The notes below the pieces were generated by a model. That model saw nothing but the letters and a program-made list of their open reading frames with translations. It was not told the origin of the DNA and did no database searches. Positions 51,933 to 64,000 of a stretch of 64,000 nucleotides of DNA are shown here, one piece after another. Where the stretch lies: positions 21,618,131-21,682,130 of the forward strand of contig CM022677.1 of NCBI GenBank assembly GCA_012295275.1, given 5' to 3'. Source of the DNA: Chrysomallon squamiferum. Taxonomy: Eukaryota; Mollusca; Gastropoda; Neomphalida; Peltospiridae. How positions within the stretch are numbered: the stretch's first letter is position 1; each line of letters begins with the position of its first letter. The position numbers and the translations under genes were made by a program.

Positions 51933-52999
51933 ATTAATTGATCATAATGATATATTGCTATGGTAGCCGCGTGCTGACAGTTTAATGTAGTTTATACAGT
52001 CTTGTTCTTTTGTGGTATATTTTACTCATTCATGTTAGATGAGAATTACAACTATAAAAAAATACAAAGATAGAAATATATGAAACTCATAATGGCGATG
52101 ATTATGAAGATGATGAGAACGATGATGAAGAAATACTCAATTGCGTAGAGAGAGAAAAATAATTTTGATGATGATGATGATATGAGCAATAATCTTCACG
52201 ATGATAATAATTATTAGAATGATTCTGATGATGACATTACTCTGTTCTTTTCTACGTTTTCGACAAATAGCAGTATATCTTTCTTCTAGTCTATCTATAT
52301 ATGTGTCTAGCAGTCTGATCATCTGCTAATATCTGTCTATCTGTCCATCTGCTTGTGTGTCAGTCAATCAGCTGTCTATATACTTTCTTTTCATTTAGTG
52401 ATATTTAGTAATCTTATTTTGGCTAAGGGCTGTTATTTCATTCGGATATCACTTTGAAACTTACAGTCAGTATGTGTCTCTTCACTCAGTTTATATTTAT
52501 GTATTTTCTTAATAAAAAATTATAATAATGCAATTAATACCAAATACAACTACTACTTCTAATAATAATAATAATAATATTAACAAAAATAATAATGACA
52601 AATATAACAACATTAAGCAAAAATACCAATAATAATAATTACAATAATGCTAGTAGTAGCATCGAAACAAAAAGGAGGACAACAACAACAACAAAAATCA
52701 TAATAATGTTTGAGTTTAATCACTTTTGCCTCAGAACTGTCTTTGTACTATGCCTTTACTAAACTATATATTACAACAAAAAATATCATTACTAAGTTGT
52801 ATATTAGTAACTTCTGTAAAGGTATGTACCTCTTCAGAGACTTGTATATATCAGAATGTAGATCTAGTAACTTATAGATTAATATGTATGTCTTTAATAA
52901 CTCGAATGTCGGTATTCGTATTTGTTTAATAACTGGTAAGTAAGTGGGTATCTTTAAAAGCTGAAATTCTATCATAAATTATATGTCGGTATACATTAC

Positions 53000-53094
53000 C
53001 ATTGCTTCGATCGATCCAGCGGAAACGTTATTTGGAGAAATCCAGTAACAGTTCTTGTATAAAGGAACGAAGACATCCCTACAATGGTGTACAT
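53000..53094 (-). pseudogene. Relic 6: orphan CTLD exon 2
   Basis: This 95-nt open exon 2 homolog reads HHCRDVFVPLYKNCYWISPNNV and ends at EAM. The donor is GTAATG and the acceptor mutated as in relic 5. It lies between CTLD-8 and CTLD-9 with the same flanking repeats as the other relics. Confidence 0.7.
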
Positions 53095-53244
53095 ATTACT
53101 TCTTTAGACAAACATAGATACGCAGTTACAAAGACCGACAGATGGATAGAGAAACAAATATTTTGTATATATAATGTGTGTGTATGTATATGTGTGTGTG
53201 TGTCCGTGTGCGTGTGTGTGTTTGTGTGCGTGCTTTGTGTGAGA

Positions 53245-53665
53245 GTTATTGTCAAACTGTAACCACAACAGTAAAACAGTGCAGAAAATCACTGAAGAAA
53301 TACATGCAAAATATATAGATATTTTAAACTTGCAATCATATATTTAAATAAATAAGTAAATAACTAAATAAAAATAAATAAAGAAATGAAAAGAAACGAA
53401 GTAAAATGATGTGGCATTTGCTACTGCCTGGATTATCTGAAATCACCAATCAAAGAATACTTTAGAGACGTTTAGTTGCTTTCTTTTGATTTACTAATTA
53501 ATTACTTTTCTTGTTTTGGTTAATGGCTGTTATTTCATTTGGATGTAACTTTGAAACTCATTTAAGAAATAACAATAATAATATTAAAAATAATAATGAA
53601 GTGAAACCTGTAGGAAGCCTCCCCCCTGCCTGCCTGCCTGCTCCCCGTCTCTGTCTTTCTCTCTA

Positions 53666-53716
<51 letters not shown>

Positions 53717-54035
53717 AAAAAGGCTGAGAAATTTCCACAGTGTATTTTTCACAAGCTTTTTTGTCATGAATATTATATAACATTACTCTGGCATGAAAAT
53801 CGGATACTAAAATTCAGTTCATTTGTAATGAACACACTGGGGCGGTTATAAAATGAGACATAAAAGTGGTCATTTGAATGTACATGCATAAAACTTACGT
53901 TGGTCATAAAATACATTTATTTTAAAAAAGAATTATCTAGAAATGGTCAACATGTATTTTCTCATTACTAATTTAGGTTTTAAAAACATCACTTTGTAAT
54001 ACTATAATGAATTTGTGTGAACTAAGTTATATTTC
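53245..54035 (-). repeat. Family A dispersed repeat, copy 8
   Basis: Reverse orientation; perfect CA tract at 53668-53714. Confidence 0.6.
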
Positions 54036-54124
54036 AAGATGAAATATATGTGTATAGATAGATATGTAGATAGATACATAGATATATAGACCACACTTAC
54101 AATAAGCAAAATATTTGTTTGTTG

Positions 54125-54615
54125 CACCATCATACACTTTAAAACGATGCCGTTGAATCCACATTTGAAAATATTCAAAATGTACATTTCAATTTTCATG
54201 TTACATTTTAAATCGGTAAATATAAGATCGTCATTTTATAATATCTAAAATGTACTAGTGTCACCATCTTATATTTTAAAAAGGGAATAGTGATAGAAAA
54301 AGTAGATTTAAAATATCCAAAACCTATTTGTGTAAGCATCTCACCTTTTAAGAAAATAGATAAACAAACAAAATTTAAAATACCCCGAATGTACGTGCGT
54401 ATCTTCTAACATTTCAAGACGTTAGATTTAAATCCACATTTAACGATATCCAAAATGTACATTCGAAATGTAGCTGCGTACCATGTCACATTTTGCAAGA
54501 TACATTTAAGACGATAGATATAAAAACACTCTTTATAATTTCTAAATATTTACTAGTATAACCATTTTGCTTTTCTAGAAGAAAATAATGAAACCGCATT
54601 GAAATTTTTTTTATT
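54125..54615 (-). repeat. About 62-bp degenerate satellite, block 5
   Basis: Shorter, with one or two units deleted relative to block 3. Confidence 0.45.
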
Positions 54616-54963
54616 GGCACTTTTATATCATGTTAGTGACCCTTGATTTTGATATTTGATATTGCTACTGATGATCAGCATGAACTAGTTAAGCAGTCAA
54701 GTTTAAGATTGGATTAAGTATTCTCAACCTCTCAAACAATAGGATAAATATATCTTGTTATATTTTTAAAGAACATATCGTAACAGTATGTATTAGAAGT
54801 TCTAAAGAGGTTGAAAGGACTAACTCAGTATCCAGAGTGCTATTTCAAATAGTTACTACAAATTAACCAGTCTTTGACACCCTGCACATTTCAAAGCATA
54901 CTAATGATAAACTTCAGTAAGATTTTGCTATAAAGTGGACTCCCAGTTACCTGACGCTTCCAA

Positions 54964-55310
54964 ATGGAAGACACAGAGTTCAACAGGGTCTTGGTCTATG
55001 TAACTGAAGGTAAATATCTTGAGGATTTCTCCAAACAGCAGAAAAGAACACTTCGCAAGGCAGCCCAGTGCTATTTAGTAAAAAGATGGACTCCTAAACT
55101 GAGTTACTCTGTTGATGCTATCAGAGTGCAGAAGGTCAAGGTGTCCCAGGAGGCCAAACTTCTTTAGTTTCTCCACGATGAGGAGTTAACTGGAGAACGT
55201 TTTGTCTGGGAGAAAGTGTGGCAGAAGTCAAGCAGCAGTTTTTTCTCTGGAAGGTCGTCAGTGTTGATTGTAAGGACAGTTGAGCACATTTTGAAGAATG
55301 TCAACAGCAG
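54964..55310 (+). pseudogene. Integrase-like fragment, copy 5 (longest open frame)
   Basis: The frame from 54964 stays open for 67 codons: the MEDTEFNRVLVY leader, KQQKRTLRKAAQCYLVKRW, then VDAIRVQKVKVSQEAKLL and a stop at 55167. Past the stop the HHDE, LVW and FFS-type zinc-binding-region pieces continue to 55310. An AT-repeat (55366-55420) borders it. Too short for an active enzyme. Confidence 0.5.
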
Positions 55311-55367
55311 AACATTGTTGACAAAACAATACTCAGTCAGTTAACAGAATTAAATTATTACATAAGC

Positions 55368-55418
<51 letters not shown>

Positions 55419-55709
55419 GATATTTATTATTTCAAAATGGAGCCTTTAACAAGATATTGTCTTCAGAGTCCTGCAGTAAGTGATCAAATTATTTAATAAA
55501 AGTTTTATTCGTATGTTTGTTCATTTCTTCATGATTATTAGCAGTCTGCTCTCTCGAGTCTTCAACCTCTATTTAAATGTCTTTTGTGAGTTTCACTCTT
55601 TAATGTACATGCAGTTCTGTACCGCCATTTTTAATGTACATGCAGTTCTGTACAGTGCACAAAATCGCAGAGCAAAATACAAACAAAAGTATCGATAGTT
55701 TCATTTGGT

Positions 55710-55915
55710 CTAGTCCCCAGGTCTAGTTACGAGGTCAAGCTCCCAGGTCTAGTCCCCAGGTCTACTCCCCAGGTCTAGTCCCCAGGTTTAGTCCCCAGGT
55801 CCAGTCCCCACGTCTAGTCCCCAGGTCTAGTTCCCAAGTCTAATTCCCAGGTCTAGTTCCCAGGTCTAGTTTCCAGGTCTAATTCCCAGGTCTAGTCCCC
55901 TGGTCAGGCCTACAT
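55710..55915. repeat. 13-bp minisatellite, about 15 units
   Basis: Units of CTAGTCCCCAGGT, mostly the CCCC variant, in the 3' flank of CTLD-9; paralogous to the array at 47568. Confidence 0.8.
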
Positions 55916-56976
55916 TAAAGACATGTAGTACTAGTAGTAGTAGTAGTAATAGCATATCAGTAAACTAGTATTGTTAGTATTAGTAGTAGTCATTGGCATA
56001 GTAGTAGAAGATGTAGAAGCAGCAGTAGTATCAAAACACTCGTAACGCATACAATAAATATTCTGCATATTGCTATAGATTCTTCAGATGATGTAATAAC
56101 CGGCATCTTGTCTGTACCTTAACATGACACTGAGTATCTCTTCTTCTATACAAATAATAATAATAACAAAATAGTATTAAAAATAAAATAATACGGCTTG
56201 TGCGTTTGTCAGCGTGTTCAAAAAAATATCTGACAAAACCCGGCGATGAATATGATTTTGCTGTTGAATAAAATGTTGACGATGACGATGACGATGTTGG
56301 TGACATCCACGTCAACGGTGTCCACATATCGGCGGTGTCCATCACCTCGACCTCGCCCACTTAACGGTTTTGTTTAATCAGAGTGCAGATTGTAATCACA
56401 GAGAAGACAGGGAATGTTCACAGCTAAATACATATACCTAATACTGCCAAGTTTCCCACAAAAACAAAATGCACTGAAATACTGACGACAGAACGTCGAA
56501 AGGAGTGCAAAGTCAGAACTGGTAATTACCCTCGGTTACTGAGTAAAGCTTGCGTCAGTGGTGAAATTGTTGCATTTGGAAAGGAATAGCAAAAGAATGT
56601 TCGGTTTCGAGAGAATGCGGGTTTACAGAGTGTTCGGTTCTGAGTGGTTTCTCTACGTTAGTTAATACTTTATTGAAAATTTCTTTTAATTGTGCTCAAC
56701 AGCTTATATGCAGTATTTCCTCAGATTTAATTATCAACCAAACTGCATTTACCCCCGTAGATGTAAGCAAATATCTGACAGTGAACCAGACAATTCTTTG
56801 TAACCGATTTGACATGGCTCGATGTCCTAAATTTCAACACTACCAAAAAATGCTGCTAGCAATAATATTTTTAATTTAGAATTATTTTGCTCCACTGTGC
56901 ATGATTCTGGTTTAACAAGCACCAGAAATTTGTAAATTTTAAAGACAAGTATAACATTATTAAAATTGAATTACAA

Positions 56977-56982
56977 TTTATT
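56977..56982 (-). other. Polyadenylation signal of CTLD-9
   Basis: AATAAA on the minus strand about 32 nt after the stop. Confidence 0.55.
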
Positions 56983-57013
56983 TCTTGTCGTTAAACAAAA
57001 TCTCAGACAAATT

Positions 57014-57412
57014 TCACCACGGATAATATTTACAGATAAAACTCGACCTTTTGCTGCACGGAATATCATTCCAGCGGTCTCCGTGAACTAATACCAGACA
57101 GTTCTCTATTCCGCCAGAATTGTTAGGTTCACCTGGAGCGTAATTTGTGTAGCCCACTGGTTCAGGTCGCTCCCTTGACATCCACATGTATTTACCTTCA
57201 ACCATGACGTCGCTGGCGCCGATATAGTGTACATAACCTGAAAGTAGCAACAGTTGTTGTAGTAGTTTTAGTAGTAGTAGTAGTAAAAGTAGTAAGGATA
57301 ATAGCAGTAGGTGTAACAGTAGTTGTGGTGTTTACAGTACAGTAGCAGTAGACCTGTTGTAGAAGAAGCAGCAACGGAGGCAGTGGTTGCCGGTGAAACA
57401 TCCCGGATAAGA

Positions 57413-57443
<31 letters not shown>

Positions 57444-57987
57444 ATTGATGTGAACAAGTGCCTGCCAACCCCAAATGCCCCGACGTTACTGTGAAAATGA
57501 CTGTTTCGTTTCCTTATCAAATTGCTATGAACGAAAGAGAGACAGAGAGACAACTCGCTCGAATACATTCGTGTTCAAAATATATTCTTAACAGTGTTGC
57601 TTCCCTTAATACTTGACGAAGGATTAAAGCAAATCAAAAGTTTCTTTTCCACTGCAAGTCAAAGAAAAATTTAAAAAAATTAAAAAAAAAATAGAAAAGA
57701 AGATAAACATAAAAACCTGATGCAACTTTCTTAAGTGCTGTATGTATTGCCGAATTTTCTAATTTCGACGTAATAGTCACCAAATGGGCATTCATTGCCT
57801 TGCAGTACTTCTGAATAGTAACAATGACAACATCAACAACAACAACAACAATAATAATAATAATAATAATAATAATACAAATAATAATAATAATAATGCA
57901 AATAATAATAATAATAATACAAATAGTAATAATGATAATAATCAAAGCAATAGTAATAATAGTAGTAGTAGTAACAATAACAACAAC

Positions 57988-58021
<34 letters not shown>

Positions 58022-59897
58022 CAAGAATATCAAGAACAATAGTAATTATAATAATACTACTAGTAGCAATAAAGCAACAACAACAATATTAATAACAATA
58101 AAGTTTGAATTCTGTCACTTTTGCCAACAACAAATGTATTTGTACTATCTTTAATATTTTGTATATTACTATGTCTTTACTAACGTGTATATCAGTACTA
58201 CGTCTTTACTAACGTGTATATTACTAATATGTCTGTACTAACTTGAATGCGTATTATGTCTTTACTAAGTTGCATTTTAGTAGTTTGTCCTTACTAACCT
58301 GTATCTTGGAGTAAATGTGTGTAACTACATGTATGTCAGTATGTATGTCATTAATAACATGTTACATGAGAATGTATGTTTAGTAACTTGCAGATCAATA
58401 TGAGGTATCTTTATCACCTCGTGTATCTTTTATAACTGGTATATAAGTGTGTATCCTTAAAAACTTGTACCTCGCTATGAACACTATGATAACCGATGTA
58501 TCAGCAAGTCTTACCGATGCTTCTATCCAGGTACCAGCAACCTGTCTCGGAGAAAACCAGTAGCAGTCTTTGTGTACAAGAACGAAGCCAGGCCTACACA
58601 GTTCTGTAAACGCATCGCCTAAAGAGTAATTTGTTAACAAAATATGTAGATAGGCAGCTACAAAGACAGACTGGTGGTTATATGGAAACACTGACAGACA
58701 AAAAAGCTATTCTGTATCTGTGTGTGTGTCTGTGTAAGTGTAAGTGTGTGTATATATATACATACACATATACATACATACATATATATATATATATATG
58801 TATGAATGTATGTATGTATCTATTTATGTATGTAAGGTTGACCAACACAAAACAAAACAGAGAGAAAGTAGACGAACAGACAAAAGAAGGGGTAAAACCA
58901 AAAGAGAGACAATGATTAACATACAGATAAAGTTAGACAGACAGAAAAACCGGATGAGCAGATGAACAGAAGATATCTTGTACAACTTTCGTGAACAGAT
59001 GAAACAGAGGATATCTTGTACAAGTTCATGGACAGATGAAACAGAAGATATCTTGTACAAGTTCACGAACAGATGAAACAGAAGATATGTTGTGCAAATT
59101 CACGAACAGATGAAACAGACGATATCTTGTACAAGTTCATGGACAGATGAAACAGAAGATATCTTGTACAAGTTCACGAACAGATGAAACAGAAGATATG
59201 TTGTGCAAATTCACGAACAGATGAAACAGACGATATCTTGTACAAGTTCACGAACAGATCAAACAGAAGACATCTTGTACAAGTTCACGAACAAATGAAA
59301 CAGAAGATATCTTGTAGAAGTCCACGAACAAATGAAACAGAAGATATCTTGTACAAGATCACGAACAGAAGAAGCACAAGCTATGTTGCACAAGTTCACG
59401 AACAGATGAAGCAGAAGTTATGTTGAACAAGTTCACGAACAGATGCAACAGAAGATATGTTGTGCAAATTCACGAACAGATGAAACAGACGATATCTTGT
59501 ACAAATTCACGAACAGATGAAACAGAAGATATCTTGTACAAGTCCACGAACAGATGAAACAGAAGATATCTTGTACAAGTCCACGAACAGATGAAACAGA
59601 AAATATGTTGTACAAATTCACGAACAGATGAAACAGAAGATATATTGTACAAGTTCACGAACAGATGAAACAGAAGATATTTTGTACAAGTCCACGAACA
59701 GATGAACAAGTTCACGAACAGATGCAACAGAAAATATGTTGTGCAAATTCACGAACAGATGAAACAGAAGTTCACGATCTAGGACGTCGTAAGTCTGTCT
59801 ATACGATACACAACTGCGTCTTAAAAACGTCATCATATTTACATCTATCACTTTTCACAGAAGAAAGAAGAAAACTGAGAAGATAAATAATCTTCAT
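57014..59897 (-). CDS. CTLD-9: secreted single-domain C-type lectin, EPN/WND type (4 exons)
   Basis: Exons: 59843..59897 (MKIIYLLSFLLSSVKSDR, donor GTAAAT), 58515..58618, 57717..57810, 57014..57237; 477 nt, 158 aa. Exon 2 is 104 nt, three codons longer at its 5' side (DAF before TELC). Exon 3 gives KYCKAMNAHLVTITSKLENS; exon 4 YVHYIGASD, EPN (about 121-123), WND (about 140-142) and SFICKYYPW. EPN with WND is the complete mannose-type site, the most canonical of the cluster. An N-N-S sequon overlaps the EPN loop. AATAAA is at 56977-56982. Intron 1 contains an 820-bp array of a 37-bp repeat. The exon 1 donor differs from the other copies; a GT after SS at codon 13 is an alternative but breaks the phase. 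Confidence 0.87.
58952..59776. repeat. 37-bp minisatellite in CTLD-9 intron 1, about 22 units
   Basis: The unit is GAACAGATGAAACAGAAGAT followed by ATCTTGTACAAGTTCAC. A trimer of 111 bp recurs at 59050-59270 (the GTTGTGCAAATT variant every third unit). One unit near 59700 is truncated. No stop codon occurs in most phases of either strand, hence several spurious frames of 60-85 codons. Confidence 0.85.
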
Positions 59898-60025
59898 TTC
59901 TTCCTGATTTTGCAAGAATTTGAAACGGCAAAAATTTTGCAGACGCAGAGACAAAATCACTGTGAGAGAGATTTAACTCGAATGAATAAATATTCTTCTC
60001 CGTTTTAAAATAGTTGGCTCGTTGT
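59898..60025 (-). promoter_or_regulatory. CTLD-9 5' UTR and putative core promoter
   Basis: A shorter version of the block with CTATTTTAAAACGG at about 60000-60013, about 105 bp before the ATG; roughly 30 bp of the 5' UTR seen in other copies is missing. Confidence 0.4.
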
Positions 60026-61589
60026 ATTTGATTATCATAAAGATGTTTTGCTATGGCAAACGCGCACTGACAGTTTAATGTAAGTTTATACAGCCTTGTT
60101 CTTTTATGATAATTTTTTGTTTTTGAGTCATCTTGGATATCAGTTACAAAATAAAAAAGTAAAATACTAAATTTTCTGTGGTGTGATGATGAAATAAAGA
60201 ACTGCATGCAGAGATAAAACATTAAGGTGTTGAAAATTATAGTAATCATCATGATGATGATAATAATCATTATAATGATCATGACTTTATTCTTTTCTGT
60301 TCTACATTTGTTTTGACAAATATCAGTATATCCTATATATCTCTGTCTGTATTCATATCTACGTATACATCTGTTTAACTGTCTGCAGATACATAAGCTA
60401 ATATGTATCTATATGTGCACCTTTTGTCTCTCAGTGAATCCGGCTCTCTGTATAAGTATCTGTCTTGTGTCTGCCTGCCTCGCTATACATCTCTGTTTCT
60501 CCATATAAATCAGTCTGTCTATCCGATCTATCTAGTTTTTACCCGATGTATATCTGTCAGGTTGTCTATCTCTTTCTCAACCTCTCTGCAGTCTGTCTTT
60601 CCATCTGTCTGCCTTTTTGTCTGTCTCTTTATCTATCTATCTGTCTCTGCCTGTCTATCACTCTGTCTCTCTGATATATTGCCGTGTGTGTATTCCAACT
60701 TACATAAGCATATACCTATGCATATACATAAACATTTACACACACATAAGCAGACCTATAGTGAAGAGCTGTAGTTGAGTAATACTAATAACAGTAATAG
60801 TAGATATAATGGTAATGGTAGAGATATTTGTATTAGTAGTATTAATAGGTGTATTACAAATAGTATAAGTAGGAATAGCAGCAATAGGTATAGTAGTACT
60901 ATTAGAAGTAGTAGTAGTAGTTGTAGTAGTAGTAGTAGTAGTAGTAGTGTAGTATAGTGGTGGTGTGGTAATTGAGACGTTTGTTTATTTGTCTTATATT
61001 TACGTTGTAGTATAAAGCAGTAGCAGTTGAAGCAGTAATAATAGTAGTAGTAGTAGTAGTAATTCTAGTAGGGAAATGGGAAGAAGTCAATTCCCCATCT
61101 AGACACATTAGTGCGAAGTGGGTGTTTTTTGGGTTTTTTTTTGCAAACGCAAATGAGACTGTGTGAAATAAACAAGCCATTGTCATAAACAATTAAACAT
61201 CGACATTTATATATCGGTGTTCTGTTTGAAATAAAACAGGGTCTTTAATAAAATATTGTATTCAGAGTCTTGCATCAAGTGATCAAACTGTTATTTAACA
61301 GAAGATTTGTTCTTGTTTGTTCATTATTAGCATCAGCCTGCTTGCTCGAGTCTCAGACATCTGTTTATATTTTGCTTTCTTAATTGAAGTCTTTAATGTA
61401 CATGCAGTTCTGTGCCACCAGTTAATTATAATTAATTTTTATGTAAGATTAAAAGAACTGAGTTTATTGTCCAACTCTAATCATTGGCCAGTGCATTTTT
61501 GCAGATAATAAAACTACTGCTCATAGAATTTAGCTATCGCAAAATATGTTCATGTGATCGCTGGTGAAACGTCAGGGTGGAAAATGTTT
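60026..61589. other. Upstream region of CTLD-9, no gene seen
   Basis: Contains GAT-type repeats (60190-60290), CTGT/TATC-rich sequence (60310-60690), TAGTAG runs (60780-60960, 61030-61070) and an AT-rich tail (61150-61560). Parts match the upstream regions of other copies (2500-2750, 22140-22310). Confidence 0.5.
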
Positions 61590-62350
<761 letters not shown>

Positions 62351-62371
62351 TATTTCTTTTCATTTCATTTC

Positions 62372-62580
62372 ATTCAGATCATATCATATCACATCATATA
62401 TCATATCATATCATATCATATCATGTCTCATATATCATATGTCATATCCTATCATGTCTCATATATCATATGTCATATCCTATGATATCGTATTGTATCA
62501 CATCACATCATATCTCATATCATATCATATATCATATCATATCTTATCACATCACATCATATATCATAATCGTATCCTAT
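62372..62580. repeat. ATATC/TCATA pentanucleotide array
   Basis: Imperfect TCATA units with interspersed TCACA and GTCTCATA variants. Confidence 0.75.
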
Positions 62581-63701
62581 CATTGCATGAAAACCCTTCT
62601 ATTCATTTCGCTTCAGAAAGTTCTATAAGTAGCCCTTGTTTTTGTGGGAGTTTTTAGATCGCTCTGCCAATTCGATGAAAATTCAGTAAGACAATGCATA
62701 AAGTCCACCAAACGTAACAGACCAACGATAACTGGACGGGACTTTAAAATTGTGCCAGTGTCAGAGAAGATTTGTTCCCCACGAATATTCATTCATCCAA
62801 GGAACAAATATTCAGAAAGATAAAGTACATGATAGTCATAGTTCCACTCGGTGGGGCTAAACATTACCATAGCGTGTGTATTTTTGAAAAAAAAATGTTC
62901 TCTGTGTCTAAAAAAATAAAAAAAATAAAAAACAGATAATCATGTTTTTTCTTTAAATTTGCAAAATTCAAGATAATTTAAAAAACTATAATAGAAAAAC
63001 TAATTGACAAAAGAAAAAAAAAATTGAACTAAAGCTATAACACCAGAACAAATGAAGAAAGAAATGAAAAAAAATATTATATATATATGTTTTATATTTA
63101 TATCTATGTATATATTCACAGAATAAGAACCAGATGAAAACAGAGAGATGGGTGGGAGGGGGCAATATGTATTATCTGTATAACCAGTAATCATTAAATA
63201 AAATATCGTCACTCAGTTATCATATATTTTCTCAGCCTGTGCACATACACGTAATGAAAGTATATCATTCTCGTTTATTTATCATTTAGCTTTAGGACAA
63301 TCAGTACTTTAAAGAAGGAAAGTTACCCACCCAGGTCTCGATAATCTCTCTTCACACCCACACCCACCCCATCTGGCATCAGCAGCTTATGAATTAATTT
63401 TTATAATTTTTATTTCCAGTTCTCAAGATATTCAGGACTGTTATTAGTACACTGGTAAGAAAATATTGAGGAAAATGATATTATAAAAAAAATTTGTCGA
63501 CGTCTGAAAACTTCACCCTAATACTATATCATTAACAATGGGAATACAGTATTCCCCAAATATTATGCACGCGGCGAACAAATACTCGTTGCCCTAGTGG
63601 TACAAATATTCGCGGGATCAAATATTCTTTTACACCGGTTTAAACAGATATGCGCACAAGTCAAACGTAAACAATAATCTATAATTTCTTTACCTATCCA
63701 G

Positions 63702-63734
<33 letters not shown>

Positions 63735-64000
63735 CACGCACACAGAAAAATATTCCACACACATATACATAATTACAGTAATATAATCTTTTTGGGGATA
63801 TCAGTAACTAGATATTTAAAATAAATAAAAATAAAACAAAAAATTATATTCACAACAAATTTAATTGTGGCATTTTTATGTCCATTTTTCATTGATAATG
63901 TACTTTTTATTATTATACAGAATAAAGTACGTGAGAATCTGTAAGATTTGTACACGTAGCATTTTGTTGAAAATGCAGAAAAACAGAAAAGAATAACGAT
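62581..64000. other. Right edge, no gene seen
   Basis: 62760-63130 is a diverged copy of the module upstream segment found at 37020-37320 and 43920-44230 (ACTCGGTGG, then GTAGCATGTTTATTTT-like). 63775-63985 is the inverted dispersed repeat. 63220-63690 is unassigned. Confidence 0.45.

Noticed and set aside
59184-59426. Frames of 80 codons in the 37-bp array as a repetitive protein
   Set aside because: Frames occur on both strands and in several phases, as expected for a stop-free unit; the array lies inside an intron of a good gene model.
58952-59776. CRISPR-like array
   Set aside because: Units are contiguous with no unique spacers, and the genome is eukaryotic.

Overview
The window is metazoan genomic DNA, most probably from a mollusc (cephalopod or gastropod; the species cannot be told). 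It is AT-rich, has many simple repeats (AAT/ATT, AC/TG, AG/TC, AT), and its genes are split into exons with GT-AG introns. The readable content is a tandem cluster of small secreted C-type lectin (CTLD) genes, all transcribed from the minus strand.

Each gene has four coding exons: a signal-peptide exon of 55 or 58 nt; exon 2 of 95-104 nt (first Cys pair and the start of the CTLD); exon 3 of 91 or 94 nt; and a terminal exon of 221-227 nt carrying the sugar/Ca2+ site and the stop. Splice phases are 1-0-1 throughout. From left to right there are nine loci. CTLD-1 has only exons 1-2, the rest lying off the left edge. CTLD-2 is complete. CTLD-3 has a one-base frameshift. CTLD-4 has no terminal exon. 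CTLD-5 to CTLD-9 are complete. The complete genes predict 154-158 aa proteins with the long-form Cys pattern. The sugar-site triplet is EPN in CTLD-2 and CTLD-9 and QPD in CTLD-3 and CTLD-5 to -8, so the cluster mixes mannose-type and galactose-type signatures. Six further relics keep only exon 2, two of them inverted on the plus strand.

The cluster grew by segmental duplication. Positions 1-3375 and 10021-13253 are near-identical (offset about 10,020 bp). About 32390-36000 and 39506-43000 are near-identical (offset about 7,116 bp). From 26.6 to 57 kb the array reads as four related modules of 7-8 kb: lectin gene, upstream block, 3'-flank relic, exon-2 relic, a dispersed repeat here called family A, a roughly 62-bp degenerate satellite, and an integrase-like fragment. 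Parts of the same module lie inverted at 3.95-6.8 kb and 13.25-14.6 kb.

Mobile-element remains are broken Tc1-like transposases (580-1765, 10596-11730, 25440-26330, with short fragments near 33.5 and 40.6 kb) and fragments resembling KRBA2/gypsy-integrase H2C2 sequences. Several minisatellites grew inside the duplicated units: a 31-32 bp array in every intron 2, a 37-bp array in CTLD-9 intron 1, and 13-bp arrays at 47.57 and 55.7 kb. The stretches 14.6-17.2 kb and 60-64 kb contain no gene I can recognise. All gene models are built by eye from splice motifs and homology among the copies; no transcript evidence was available.
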